Assembly (NCBI RefSeq): GCF_001895085.1
Contig: NZ_BDFD01000003.1
Coordinates: forward strand, 102,001 to 166,000
Length of the DNA stretch: 64,000 nucleotides
DNA from: Mariprofundus micogutta
Lineage (GTDB): Bacteria; Pseudomonadota; Zetaproteobacteria; Mariprofundales; Mariprofundaceae
Reading direction: 5' to 3'
Part shown: positions 8,944-17,336 of the stretch, one piece after another
Layout of the letters: every line of letters starts with the position of its first letter
How positions within the stretch are numbered: the stretch's first letter is position 1
Made by a program: the position numbers and the translations under genes
The notes under the pieces: generated by a model
Told to the model about the DNA's origin: nothing
Database searches by the model: none
Seen by the model: the letters and a program-made list of their open reading frames with translations, nothing else

Positions 8944-9513
8944 TTATTCCGCTGCAGGATTTGCTTCGGCCAACTTCAAATCAGCCAGTGCTGCCGCAGC
9001 AGCGGTCGACAGACCATTACCGATAGTGCTGCCGTTCTCTTCTGGCGAGGGGCTCAGGGCAAACTGCTGCTCAACGGCAGCGCGGTAGGTACGTGTGACA
9101 TCTGAGCTGTTCATCTTGACCTCCAGCGCCACTTTAACCCCCACCTTGCTTTTGAACATTTCTCGCTCACTTGAATATGTAATGGACTGAATACGGACCA
9201 GCATGCCATTGGCGTGATCGGGGTTAAAAGGAACAACCTGATAACCGGCAGCTTTCAAGGAAGAAGTCATGTGTGCATATAGTGATGCTGCCACATCAGA
9301 TGCTGAAACCAGATATTCCCCGTCAACAGCTCGTCCGAATACTGTCTCTTTTCTGCCATCCTCAACCCAGAGCGCAAGCTCGCTCTGACCCCCTACGACA
9401 GGTATCGCATCTTTCGGATAGATCACTTCCGTTTTGATTTCACCTGCACAGGCAAGGGCCGGTATCATCAGCGATAGCAACATAATCATCATCGTTCTTT
9501 TTACATTCAGCAT
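8944..9513 (-). CDS. YajG-like exported protein
   Basis: A 189-aa secreted protein. The start is taken at ATG 9513, where GGAG lies 9 nt upstream; an ATG at 9519 is too close to it. A signal peptide covers ~1-24, ending at 'ALACAG'; the cysteine lacks a canonical lipobox, so either lipidation or ordinary cleavage is possible. The 'VGGQSELALWVEDGRKETVFGR' area (cited in part) and the following alpha/beta pattern resemble the YajG lipoprotein family of unknown role. Divergent from the B12 operon and convergent with the Sel1 gene. Family match by eye only. Confidence 0.55.
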   Translation of the reverse strand: MLNVKRTMMIMLLSLMIPALACAGEIKTEVIYPKDAIPVVGGQSELALWVEDGRKETVFGRAVDGEYLVSASDVAASLYAHMTSSLKAAGYQVVPFNPDHANGMLVRIQSITYSSEREMFKSKVGVKVALEVKMNSSDVTRTYRAAVEQQFALSPSPEENGSTIGNGLSTAAAAALADLKLAEANPAAE

Positions 9514-9570
9514 ACTCATACTCTCCAAACACAAGATTACAAACACACTAGCAAGATTTACATTTCATGC

Positions 9571-9586
9571 AGTGCGAAAAATCACA
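9571..9586. promoter_or_regulatory. Possible Crp-type half-perfect site between divergent genes
   Basis: AGTGC-N6-TCACA lies between the YajG-like gene and the B12 riboswitch. The right half is perfect and the left half keeps only GTG. Weak; listed because a stronger Crp-type site occurs at 1123-1138. Confidence 0.2.
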
Positions 9587-9640
9587 CCCGGCTTCAAGCT
9601 CATGGACTAAGCTACCCCCCCTCGCTAAGCTTCGCGCTGT

Positions 9641-9826
9641 TTTGGGTGCCCGATCAGTCGAAAGACTATGGGTGAAACGGGAAGTCCGGTGCGGGTCTTA
9701 ATGATCCAATTCCGGCGCAGCCCCCGCTACTGTAGACCTGACAACGCTGTTCAAACCCACTGGGAAACCGGGAAGGAGAACCGCTGCGGATGAAGGTAAG
9801 CCAGGAGACCGGCCTGAAATGCGATA
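9641..9826 (+). promoter_or_regulatory. Cobalamin (AdoCbl/B12) riboswitch aptamer
   Basis: The leader shows the conserved cobalamin riboswitch elements in order: GGTGCCC at ~9645-9651, GGGTGAAACGGGAAGTCCGGTG around 9671-9690 (cited by position), the central GCAGCCCCCGCTACTGT block at ~9716-9732, ACTGGGAAACCGGGAAGG at ~9759-9776 and the B12 box AAGCCAGGAGACC at 9798-9810. It precedes btuB and the B12 transport/processing genes, which is its expected target. Bound cobalamin is known to lower expression of such operons. Confidence 0.95.
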
Positions 9827-9984
9827 TGACGGGAAATACCTGCATATCATCGGTTTGATGGCCTCGGAGGGAGGTGTTGCCGGACTGTTGGCTCCCCATC
9901 TGCCTCTTCTGATCCGCTTCCCACTCTCCTCTGATCCTGACAACCGCCAAAATACAATATAGCGCGGCGGGCGCGGAGAACACT
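9827..9984 (+). promoter_or_regulatory. Expression platform / leader between riboswitch and btuB
   Basis: This 158-nt stretch has no ORF of note. It holds short inverted segments (ATATGAC near 9825 against CATATCA near 9843) and a purine-rich GGAGGGAGGTG at ~9867-9878. No convincing intrinsic terminator with a T-run is seen, so control may act on translation, through access to the GGAG at 9975-9978 before the TTG start at 9985. Inference. Confidence 0.45.
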
Positions 9985-11916
9985 TTGAAACAGAAACATA
10001 TACTATGGCTGGCAGCTTGTATGGCAGCCATGCCAACAACAGGCATCGCTCAAACACAGGACCTGGGGCAACTCGATGTCACAAGCAGCAGAATCGAATC
10101 GCCTTCGATTCAGTCATCAAAACCAGTTACCATCATCAGCAGAGAAGAGATAGAGGCTTCACATGCGGTAAATGTAGCTGACCTCTTCAAAGGTCAGGCT
10201 GGCATTACTGTGCGAGACACTTCCGGCGTTGGTGCTAAAGCGGTGATTGACCTGGGGGGATTCGGGGATTCGGCAGCCTCGAATAAAGTCGTATTGATCG
10301 ATGGACGTCGTATCAGCAATCCTGATCTGGCAGAAGCAGACTGGACACAGATTCCCATCGATCAGATTGAACGCATTGAAATTTTGCATGGTGCAGGCTC
10401 AGTATTGTATGGCGACGGAGCAGTTGGCGGTGTGATCAACATTATCACCCGCATCCCGGAATCCGGCGGCCAGATTGCACTGGGTGGCGGAAGCTTTGGC
10501 AGCCAGAATGGCAAAGCACGCATAGGTGCTGATACCGGCAAGGTGCGTCTGGAAGCTAACTTCTCCGGCCAGAAAACCGATGGTTATCGCGATAATAGTA
10601 AATATGAGCGCTACGATGCAGGTGCACGTTTTGAGGCCGACATCAGCGATAACATCATGTGGTACGGCAGCGGCAATCATCATACAGACCGCTTCGGTTT
10701 GCCCGGAGCGCTGACACAGGCTCAGATCGACACCAATCCAAAGCAGACTCTGAAACCGGATGATTATGGCAGCACCACCGATGATTTCATCAACTCAGGT
10801 CTGTTAATCAATGCCGGCCCTGTCGAACTGGATCTCCCTGCTTCATTTCGTCGTCGTGATTCCTCTGCTCATTTTGGAGGCTTATTCCCTTTTGATTCCA
10901 CAAGTGTGCTGCGCACGGTCTCCATTCGCCCGAAGATGACTGTTTCTCATGAACATGCTGATTTTAATTCGCAACTGATTGCCGGCGCAGATATCGACAA
11001 GGTAAAAGGTACGGTTGCCGGTCTTGATGCCAAGCGTGACCGCAGTGGTTATTACGCCCAGTTCACAGTTTCTGATTCTGATAGTAACTATGTTGTTTCA
11101 GGTGGCTTTCGCTCCGAGAAAGTAAATGATGCCCTGATCGATGGCACCAGCACTGCTTCCAATCGACTGAATGCCTACGATATAGGTACTTCTATCGGCT
11201 TTGGTGATTTTCGACTGCGTCTGAATCATAATCGTTCCATCCGCTTGCCCCGTCTGGATGAGCGTACCGAGTATTTGTTCCCCACATTTGCTCCGAACTT
11301 CCGTGCCGATCTCCTGCCTCAGACAGGTATGCATTATAATGCTGCGCTGCGCTATGAGGCGGAATCTGCCTGGCTGGAAGTCTCCTATCAGCATGCCAAG
11401 TTGAAACATGAAATTTATCTGGATCCAACCATCGGTTTCTTCGGCACCAACAGTAATTATGTCGATCCAACCCTGCACCGTGTACTAACCATTGCAGGTT
11501 TTTGGCATGCCCATGATTTTGCCCAGATCAGCGCCAATTTCACACAGGTTCGTGCCACATTCCAGGGTGGAGCTTTCAGCGGAAATCACATTCCCGGTGT
11601 GCCGCAGAGCCGCTTTGGTTTGAATCTGAAATCGGACTGGAGTGAAGCTTTCTCGACCACGCTACACAGTACCTATGTCGGTGCATCCCATCTGATTAAC
11701 GATCAGTTGAACAGTCGCCCGAAATTAGCCGCTTACTTTTTAGTCGATGCTGCTGCATCCTATCGTTGGCAGGGTGTGGAGGTTTTCGTGCGTGTAGACA
11801 ATCTGACGAACAAGAAATATATCAGTACAGGCGCTGTTTCACCAAGCGCTGGTACCTTCGGCCTGTACCCCGCTGCAACGATCAGTATCCATGGCGGAGT
11901 GAGTTATAACTTCTAG
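9985..11916 (+). CDS. btuB: BtuB-like TonB-dependent cobalamin receptor
   Basis: Outer-membrane beta-barrel receptor (643 aa) that takes up cobalamin using TonB energy. Seen: signal peptide ~1-22 ending 'GIA', a plug domain (~30-150) with 'KVVLIDGRRI' and 'IERIEILHGAGSVLYGDGAVGG', and a barrel ending in an aromatic 'GGVSYNF'. The TTG start at 9985 is supported by GGAG at 9975-9978. The TonB box is probably near 'LGQLDVTSS'. B12 specificity follows from the riboswitch and the downstream btuFCD and cobO genes, not from the protein alone. Confidence 0.88.
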   Translation: MKQKHILWLAACMAAMPTTGIAQTQDLGQLDVTSSRIESPSIQSSKPVTIISREEIEASHAVNVADLFKGQAGITVRDTSGVGAKAVIDLGGFGDSAASNKVVLIDGRRISNPDLAEADWTQIPIDQIERIEILHGAGSVLYGDGAVGGVINIITRIPESGGQIALGGGSFGSQNGKARIGADTGKVRLEANFSGQKTDGYRDNSKYERYDAGARFEADISDNIMWYGSGNHHTDRFGLPGALTQAQIDTNPKQTLKPDDYGSTTDDFINSGLLINAGPVELDLPASFRRRDSSAHFGGLFPFDSTSVLRTVSIRPKMTVSHEHADFNSQLIAGADIDKVKGTVAGLDAKRDRSGYYAQFTVSDSDSNYVVSGGFRSEKVNDALIDGTSTASNRLNAYDIGTSIGFGDFRLRLNHNRSIRLPRLDERTEYLFPTFAPNFRADLLPQTGMHYNAALRYEAESAWLEVSYQHAKLKHEIYLDPTIGFFGTNSNYVDPTLHRVLTIAGFWHAHDFAQISANFTQVRATFQGGAFSGNHIPGVPQSRFGLNLKSDWSEAFSTTLHSTYVGASHLINDQLNSRPKLAAYFLVDAAASYRWQGVEVFVRVDNLTNKKYISTGAVSPSAGTFGLYPAATISIHGGVSYNF

Positions 11917-12565
11917 GATCAAACCCATCTGGCCGTGGCTGGTGGCATCTGCTGCCATCCATGGCCTGTTGTTTGTCGTATGGCTGGATCTGAGCGGCAG
12001 TAGCAGTGCTGTATCGCAAAAGCAAACCGTGCTGGAAGTTGTCAGCATTGAAGCCATCCCTGAAGAAAAGCCTGCTACCTTGCCCTCCAAACCAGCCATC
12101 TCTGAAAATAATTCAGCAAAAGCGCCGAAACAAGTCACACAAAGAAAACCTGCAGCTGTTGTGGTCCAACCAGCTAGGAGTTCAATGCATCAGGCTGCCA
12201 GCCAGGCTCTGGAAGCAGAAAAGCCTGTTTCGGCTATTAGTGAAACTGAATCTCAGATCGCGGCAGCAGTAGTCAGCCAGTCTGCCTCTAATATCGCACA
12301 ACATGAGCAGATAAACACACTGGTGAGGAACCACCTGGAATCATTCAAATTTTATCCTGCCAGTGCACGCCGACGTGGCATTGAAGGTCATGTCGATGTG
12401 GCCTTTGTTCTCAGCCATAATGGTTCTGCCGATCAAATCAAACTACTGCAGGGCTCGGGTTATGCCATGCTCGACCGGGCAGCCATGCAAACTGTGAGCA
12501 GAGCGCAACCTTTTCCTGTCGATGATGGCAGTTATCGTTTTCGCCTAAGGTTCAAACGCCTGTGA
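11906..12565 (+). CDS. tonB: TonB energy-transducing protein of the B12 operon
   Basis: Inner-membrane protein coupling the proton motive force to the receptor. Seen: an N-terminal membrane helix, a mid-region rich in Pro, Lys, Gln and Ala, and the TonB C-terminal domain (~140-219) with 'FYPASARRRGIEGHVDVAF'. The conventional start would be GTG 11942, but it has no ribosome site and leaves no positive charges before the helix. An ATA codon at 11906 has GGAG (11896-11899) exactly 6 nt upstream and adds TSRIKPIWPWL, the usual basic lead. I therefore extend the gene to 11906, overlapping btuB by 11 bases. The start is uncertain; the family is clear. Confidence 0.8.
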   Translation: MTSRIKPIWPWLVASAAIHGLLFVVWLDLSGSSSAVSQKQTVLEVVSIEAIPEEKPATLPSKPAISENNSAKAPKQVTQRKPAAVVVQPARSSMHQAASQALEAEKPVSAISETESQIAAAVVSQSASNIAQHEQINTLVRNHLESFKFYPASARRRGIEGHVDVAFVLSHNGSADQIKLLQGSGYAMLDRAAMQTVSRAQPFPVDDGSYRFRLRFKRL

Positions 12566-13350
12566 GAATCATTATATGCATGCTGCTAACCTGCCTTTCT
12601 GTGGGCAGCGCCTGGGCTGGGGAGCGTATCCTCGCCCTTTCTCCGCATGCCTGTGAAATGCTCTATGCCATCGGTGCTGGTGATGAGGTGGTTGGCGTTT
12701 CCGAATACTGTGATTTTCCGGATGCAGTAAAAAACAGACCCGTTATCGCCAACTACTCACGCCTCTATCATGAAGCTGCCCTCAGACTCAAACCCACACT
12801 GCTGATCGCTTCCAACGCCTCATTGAAAGGACTGGAAACAGCACGACAACATGGCGCCCTCATTGTCGTGACCCACCCTGAGAATCTACAAGATATTTTT
12901 GATGATCTGCATCGGCTTGGTGAACAGACAGGCCATGCATCACAGGCAACGCTACTGGTCGGCCAGTTGCAGACCAGACTGGCTGAAATCAAAGCCAAAA
13001 CAGATACACGTCATCGTGTTTTTTTCGAGGTATGGAGTGATCCGCTGATGACTGAAGCCGGCAATAGCTTCATCACACAGGTTCTGGATGCAGCAGGTGG
13101 CGACAATGTATTTTCCGGCAATAATGTCGAAACCATGCGAGTGAATATCGAAGCCGTGATTCGCGCCAAACCGGCAGTGATTATCATTCCGAATCGCAGC
13201 GGCAATATTGAAAGCCGCAAGGCCTTCTGGAAGCAGTGGCTACCCACGGCTTATGTCATCGCCATCAATCCCGACCTGATCAGTCGCCCGTCTCCACGAA
13301 TTGTCGAAGGTATCGCTCAACTGCAGCAGCAACTGGATCAGATTCCGTGA
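12562..13350 (+). CDS. btuF: BtuF-like periplasmic cobalamin-binding protein
   Basis: Class III substrate-binding protein (262 aa) that hands cobalamin to the BtuCD importer. Signal peptide ~1-19 ('GSAWA'), then the two-lobed fold with 'RILALSPHACEMLYAIGAGDEVVGV' (in part) and 'VFFEVWSDPLMTEAGN' typical of BtuF/FhuD-type proteins. The GTG start overlaps the tonB stop (GTGA), and btuC overlaps its own stop in the same way, giving tight coupling. Ligand inferred from the operon. Confidence 0.88.
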   Translation: MRIIICMLLTCLSVGSAWAGERILALSPHACEMLYAIGAGDEVVGVSEYCDFPDAVKNRPVIANYSRLYHEAALRLKPTLLIASNASLKGLETARQHGALIVVTHPENLQDIFDDLHRLGEQTGHASQATLLVGQLQTRLAEIKAKTDTRHRVFFEVWSDPLMTEAGNSFITQVLDAAGGDNVFSGNNVETMRVNIEAVIRAKPAVIIIPNRSGNIESRKAFWKQWLPTAYVIAINPDLISRPSPRIVEGIAQLQQQLDQIP

Positions 13351-14282
13351 ACCAGTCTGTGAAATGGACAATGGTACTTGTAATGCTGATTGTCGCCGCC
13401 CTGCTCTGTCTGGGTCTGGGTGAGCAGTGGATCAATCCGTTCGCAGCCAACGGTCAGGATGCAGTAATACTCTGGGAGCTACGCTGGCCCCGACTGTTCA
13501 TTGCATTCACTGTCGGCGGCCTGCTGGCGCTGGCCGGAGCCTGGTTTCAGGTATTACTCGGAAACCCCCTGGCTGAGCCCTATGTGCTAGGTGTAGCAGG
13601 CTCCGCTTCAGTCGGTGCGGTCACAGCTCTGATGATCTATCCGGAATCGGCACTACTCATGTCTGTCGGAGCATTTGTCGGGGCCTGGATCGGCATTTCT
13701 ATTGTCATGGCCTTTGCCCATCTCGGTTCCGGGCGCATGTTACTTGCAGGCGTCGTACTTGCTGCGTTCTGGTCTGCCCTGCTGGCACTGTTACTCGCCC
13801 TGCTTCCCAGATCGGAGCTTGGCCTGGCCTTTGCCTGGATGATGGGAGATTTATCCCACTCTGATCTACCCATTCCGCTGCTACTGTTAACCTGGGGGCT
13901 AGCACTGGTATGTGGATTCTTCTTATCCCGCTCACTCGATGCTCTATTGCTCGGAGAGAGGCATGCCGAAGCGCTCGGTATAGAAGTGAAACGATTGAGA
14001 AATCGTTTGCTTCTGCTTGCATCTGCGGTGACTGCCATTGCTGTCACTGCAGCCGGCACCATCGGTTTTGTCGGCCTTGTGATCCCGCATCTGATGCGTC
14101 TGCTGTTTGGCTCCCTGCACAGAGCTGTACTGCCTGCATCTGCTATAGGTGGTGGCATACTGTTGATGTTGGCTGATAGTGTGGCCCGTACAATAGTAGC
14201 GCCCTCCGAACTACCGGTTGGTGTTTTGACCGCCATGATCGGTGTGCCTGTATTCCTCTTTCTGCTGTTGAGGCGTTCATAA
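13347..14282 (+). CDS. btuC: BtuC-like FecCD-family cobalamin permease
   Basis: Polytopic inner-membrane permease (311 aa from GTG 13347, whose GTGA overlaps the btuF stop). About ten hydrophobic helices are visible, with the family's 'LRWPRLFIAFTVGGLLALAG', 'GNPLAEPYVLGVAGSASVGA' (shortened) and 'GTIGFVGLVIPHLMRLLFG' (~240-258) blocks; the last contacts the ATPase. GTG 13359 and ATG 13371 are in-frame alternatives that would shorten it by 4 or 8 residues. Works with BtuD and BtuF. Confidence 0.9.
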   Translation: MNQSVKWTMVLVMLIVAALLCLGLGEQWINPFAANGQDAVILWELRWPRLFIAFTVGGLLALAGAWFQVLLGNPLAEPYVLGVAGSASVGAVTALMIYPESALLMSVGAFVGAWIGISIVMAFAHLGSGRMLLAGVVLAAFWSALLALLLALLPRSELGLAFAWMMGDLSHSDLPIPLLLLTWGLALVCGFFLSRSLDALLLGERHAEALGIEVKRLRNRLLLLASAVTAIAVTAAGTIGFVGLVIPHLMRLLFGSLHRAVLPASAIGGGILLMLADSVARTIVAPSELPVGVLTAMIGVPVFLFLLLRRS

Positions 14283-15013
14283 TGGAAAACCTGATGCATG
14301 CATCCAGGCTCAGCCTGCAGCGCGGTGACGATCTGTTATTCAACAATCTCAACCTTTATATCCGCTCAGCTGAGATCACTGTAATTCTTGGCCCCAACGG
14401 CGCAGGAAAATCCAGCCTTCTGCTCGCACTTGCCGGCCTGATTCCAGCAGATGGGGATCTGCAACTGCAGGCCACGGCTATGAGTGAATACAGTAGAATG
14501 GAAATCGCCACAAAGGTTGCATGGCAAGGAGAATTGCCACCCACTGAATTCGGACTGACTGTCAAACAGCGTCTGAACCTTGCCAGTGATGGAGAAGAGA
14601 ATCTGATTCCAGCGACTAAGGCGATGGAAATTGAGGCTCTGCTGAACCGGCCACTGGCAGAGTTATCAAGTGGTGAGCGCCAGCGCGTGGAGTTGGCAGC
14701 TCTGATGCTGCGTCCGGCACCAATCTGGTTACTGGATGAGCCTACAGCACACCTGGATATCAAACACCAAGTGCAATGTCTGAATATGATGAAAAAGCAG
14801 GCCAATGCAGGCCGCGCCATCGTGACTGTTTTGCATGATCTGCAGCAGGCCATGGCTGTTGCAGATCAGGTCGTTCTGATTGATGGTCAGGGGCATGCAG
14901 AAGCCGGGCCAGCCGGCCAAATGCTTGATGTCGACAGACTTGCAAGCTTGTTTGATACACCGTTAATCAGGCAGGGTAAGCTTTTGATGCCGGAATACGG
15001 AGATGGAATTTGA
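14282..15013 (+). CDS. btuD: BtuD-like ABC transporter ATPase
   Basis: Cytoplasmic ATPase of the B12 importer (243 aa). All motifs are intact: Walker A GPNGAGKSS (37-45), Q-loop near 'AWQGELPP' (80-87), signature LSSGERQRV (128-136), Walker B/DEPT (146-155) and the switch His in 'VLHDLQQA' (~180-187). ATG 14282 overlaps the btuC TAA by one base. Its intact motifs contrast with the degenerate homologue at 1990-2664. Confidence 0.92.
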   Translation: MENLMHASRLSLQRGDDLLFNNLNLYIRSAEITVILGPNGAGKSSLLLALAGLIPADGDLQLQATAMSEYSRMEIATKVAWQGELPPTEFGLTVKQRLNLASDGEENLIPATKAMEIEALLNRPLAELSSGERQRVELAALMLRPAPIWLLDEPTAHLDIKHQVQCLNMMKKQANAGRAIVTVLHDLQQAMAVADQVVLIDGQGHAEAGPAGQMLDVDRLASLFDTPLIRQGKLLMPEYGDGI

Positions 15014-15546
15014 AAGCACGCGACAAACGACAGGGTATTGTGCTGGTGAATACCGGAGAAGGAAAAGGAAAATCTTCATCCGCTTTCGGTGTCACCTTTC
15101 GAGCTGCCGGCTGGGGCATGAAGGTATGCGTCATCCAGTTTATCAAGGGAAAGTGGAAAACCGGCGAAGAGAGAGCGGCAAAAGCTTTCGATAATATCGA
15201 GTGGCATGCGCTCGGTGATGGTTTCACCTGGGACACCAGAAATCCGGAGCAGGATATTAAAACCAGCCGCGAGATATGGGAGTTGTGCAAAGAGAAAGTT
15301 CTATCGCATGAGTTCGATATGGTCGTCTTTGATGAGATCAACTACTGCGCATCCTACGGCTGGATTGCAGGTTCGGAGATCGCTGATTTCATTCGAGATG
15401 AGAAACCAAAGTGGATGCATCTGATTCTCACCGGCCGTGATGCCCCGGACGAAGTGATTGAGGTTGCCGATACCGTCACCGAAATGCGTATGGTTAAACA
15501 CGCATTTGAGTCCGACATTCCGGCAACACAGGGTATCGAGTTTTGA
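15010..15546 (+). CDS. cobO: Cob(I)yrinic acid a,c-diamide adenosyltransferase
   Basis: CobA/CobO/BtuR-type corrinoid adenosyltransferase (178 aa): attaches the 5'-deoxyadenosyl group from ATP to reduced cobalt. The ATP site is visible as 'NTGEGKGKSSSAFG' (~14-27), with 'IQFIKGKW' (~42-49) and 'VVFDEINYC' (~105-113). TTG start at 15010 overlapping the btuD stop by 4 bases, with GGAG shortly upstream. It converts imported cobalamin or cobinamide to the coenzyme form. Called cobO to avoid confusion with the SUMT gene cobA further down the operon. Confidence 0.92.
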   Translation: MKARDKRQGIVLVNTGEGKGKSSSAFGVTFRAAGWGMKVCVIQFIKGKWKTGEERAAKAFDNIEWHALGDGFTWDTRNPEQDIKTSREIWELCKEKVLSHEFDMVVFDEINYCASYGWIAGSEIADFIRDEKPKWMHLILTGRDAPDEVIEVADTVTEMRMVKHAFESDIPATQGIEF

Positions 15547-16169
15547 AAATACTGCTCGCCCATGGCTCATCCGATGCAAACCATGCCAAACAGGTGAACA
15601 ACCTTGCCGATGAAGTATCCTGCCTGCTTGGCGAAGAGGTAGGCGCAGCATTTCTCTCCAATGAACGGCTAGCCAACGGGGCAACTGTATTACCACTGTT
15701 TCTCGGGGCAGGCAACCATGTCACAGAAGATATTCCAAAGTTGGTAGAAGCTTCAAACTGTTCGCTGCTGCCATCGTTAAACGAACATGCGAATGCGCTG
15801 GTCAAAATGGTATATGGTCATCTGACTCAGGAGAGTAAACGCATCAATGTACTCTTCGCTCTCTACCGCTTTAGTGGGTTCACCTCGCTGACTGCCGCAA
15901 TCCACAGCAACAACAAGTCTTGCAGCAAAGTGGCCATGGCCTCCATGCACTCTGAACCTTCCGTCACCTCTGTGTTAAATCACTGGCACGCCGATGGTCT
16001 CAAACAAGTAACCCTGCAACCGATGCTGCTGTTTGACGGGTGCAGTCTTGCTAGGATCCACAGCATGATTGCCGAATCCTCTCATTCCGACGTGACTCTC
16101 GCGCCGGTGCTCAGCGAACATGAAGGTTTTGCCGGGCTGATTGCCAACATGTTCAGGGAGCATACATGA
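15543..16169 (+). CDS. cbiX: CbiX/SirB-like sirohydrochlorin chelatase homologue
   Basis: A 208-aa protein starting with the chelatase motif 'KILLAHGSSD', containing the metal-binding His of the CbiX/SirB family, and a 'LPLFLGAGNHVTEDIP' segment (~50-65) with the second His region. These enzymes insert Co2+ or Fe2+ into sirohydrochlorin. The TTG start overlaps cobO by 4 bases. The second half diverges more, and its metal ligands are not obvious. Paired with SUMT (next gene) it could serve siroheme or the early cobalt step. Confidence 0.72.
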   Translation: MKILLAHGSSDANHAKQVNNLADEVSCLLGEEVGAAFLSNERLANGATVLPLFLGAGNHVTEDIPKLVEASNCSLLPSLNEHANALVKMVYGHLTQESKRINVLFALYRFSGFTSLTAAIHSNNKSCSKVAMASMHSEPSVTSVLNHWHADGLKQVTLQPMLLFDGCSLARIHSMIAESSHSDVTLAPVLSEHEGFAGLIANMFREHT

Positions 16170-16912
16170 AACTTGATGCACCCATCAAAGCAGGTGAAGT
16201 TGCCCTTGTCGGAGCAGGGCCCGGTGATGCGTGCCTGCTGACGCTGGCTGCTGCAAAACTGATCGGCGATTGCGATGTCATTGTTTACGATGCACTGGTC
16301 TCCGAAGATGTACTGAATATGGCTGCTGTAGGCAGTGATCTGATTGAGGCCGGTAAACGCGGTGGCCGCCCTTCGGCAAAGCAACACGATATCTGCGAAA
16401 CATTGATTGATCTGGCCAAAGCAGGAAAACGGGTAGTGCGTCTGAAAGGCGGCGATCCGTTTGTTTTCGGTCGTGGTGGCGAAGAGATGCGCGCTCTGGC
16501 TGCAGCCACTATCCGGTTCCGGGTCATTCCCGGCATCACAGCAGGCGTGGCGGCCCCAGCCATGGCCGGCATCCCGGTCACTGATCGTTCGGTGAATGCG
16601 ACACTGGCCTTCCTCACCGGTCATGAAGCCAGTGAGAAGAGCCGCATGGACTGGAAAGCTCTAACTCAGGCCTTTCCTGTGCTGGTATTCTATATGGGGG
16701 CAAAAAACCTGCCGCAGATCGCAAACCGTTTGCTTGAAGCAGGACTTGCACAACAAACATCACTTGCCATCATTCACGCTGCAACACTGGATGATGAAAA
16801 CACCATAATCAGCACACTCGAAAAAGCTGCTCGCGGTGAAATTACTGCGCATTCGCCGTCGATAGTAATCATCGGTGACGTGGTGAACGAAAGAATTAGC
16901 TGGAAGGACTAA
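16166..16912 (+). CDS. cobA: Uroporphyrinogen-III C-methyltransferase (SUMT)
   Basis: SAM-dependent methylation of uroporphyrinogen III at C2 and C7 to precorrin-2, the branch point to siroheme and corrins. 248 aa, single-domain form without the CysG dehydrogenase part. Motifs: 'LVGAGPGDACLLTL' (~15-28), 'VVRLKGGDPFVFGRGGEE' (~90-107) and 'VIPGITAGVAAPA' (~118-130). ATG overlaps the preceding stop by 4 bases. No precorrin-2 dehydrogenase is in the window, nor the later corrin-ring genes. Confidence 0.93.
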   Translation: MKLDAPIKAGEVALVGAGPGDACLLTLAAAKLIGDCDVIVYDALVSEDVLNMAAVGSDLIEAGKRGGRPSAKQHDICETLIDLAKAGKRVVRLKGGDPFVFGRGGEEMRALAAATIRFRVIPGITAGVAAPAMAGIPVTDRSVNATLAFLTGHEASEKSRMDWKALTQAFPVLVFYMGAKNLPQIANRLLEAGLAQQTSLAIIHAATLDDENTIISTLEKAARGEITAHSPSIVIIGDVVNERISWKD

Positions 16913-16914
16913 AG

Positions 16915-17229
16915 ATGCCCAAACCAATGATGATGCCATTCAAACGCCATGCCATTATGTGCTGTGGTAAAAGTTGTGGAGAGAATCTACCCCTGCTGAA
17001 CTACCTGAAAGAAAAGGTCGCCCAGGCCGGCCTTATTGTGGGTGACCCGGACTCAGTACGCGTTAACCGTGCAGGCTGCCTTGGTGTATGTATGGAAGGC
17101 CCTGTGATGGTCGTTCATCCGGACAATGTCTGGTATTGTAATCTGAACGAGGCTGCTATTGATCGTATTGTTGAAGAGCATTTCAGAGGTGGAAAAGTCG
17201 TCGAGGAGTTTTCCTTTTATCAGGGTTGA
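16915..17229 (+). CDS. Thioredoxin-like [2Fe-2S] ferredoxin
   Basis: A 104-aa protein with the thioredoxin-like ferredoxin pattern: Cys17, Cys21 near the N-terminus ('CCGKSCGE') and Cys55, Cys59 ('GCLGVC'). Such ferredoxins are encoded beside cobalamin and siroheme genes in several bacteria (CbiW-type context). It begins 2 nt after the cobA stop as the last gene under the B12 riboswitch, so it is a candidate electron donor for cobalt reduction or chelatase chemistry. Role inferred from position. Confidence 0.8.
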   Translation: MPKPMMMPFKRHAIMCCGKSCGENLPLLNYLKEKVAQAGLIVGDPDSVRVNRAGCLGVCMEGPVMVVHPDNVWYCNLNEAAIDRIVEEHFRGGKVVEEFSFYQG

Positions 17230-17336
17230 TCTCCGGTTCGGTTGACGCTCAAAGTCACACCCGGTTATAAACGACTGGCTACCAGAGCGTTTTCTGTCTA
17301 AGCTGGCTTCAGGGATAAAACTCAGGAAGGGCTTAT

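Noticed and set aside
16082-16624. A 180-codon minus-strand frame across cbiX and cobA
   Set aside because: Spans two coupled plus-strand genes with strong motifs; no independent support.
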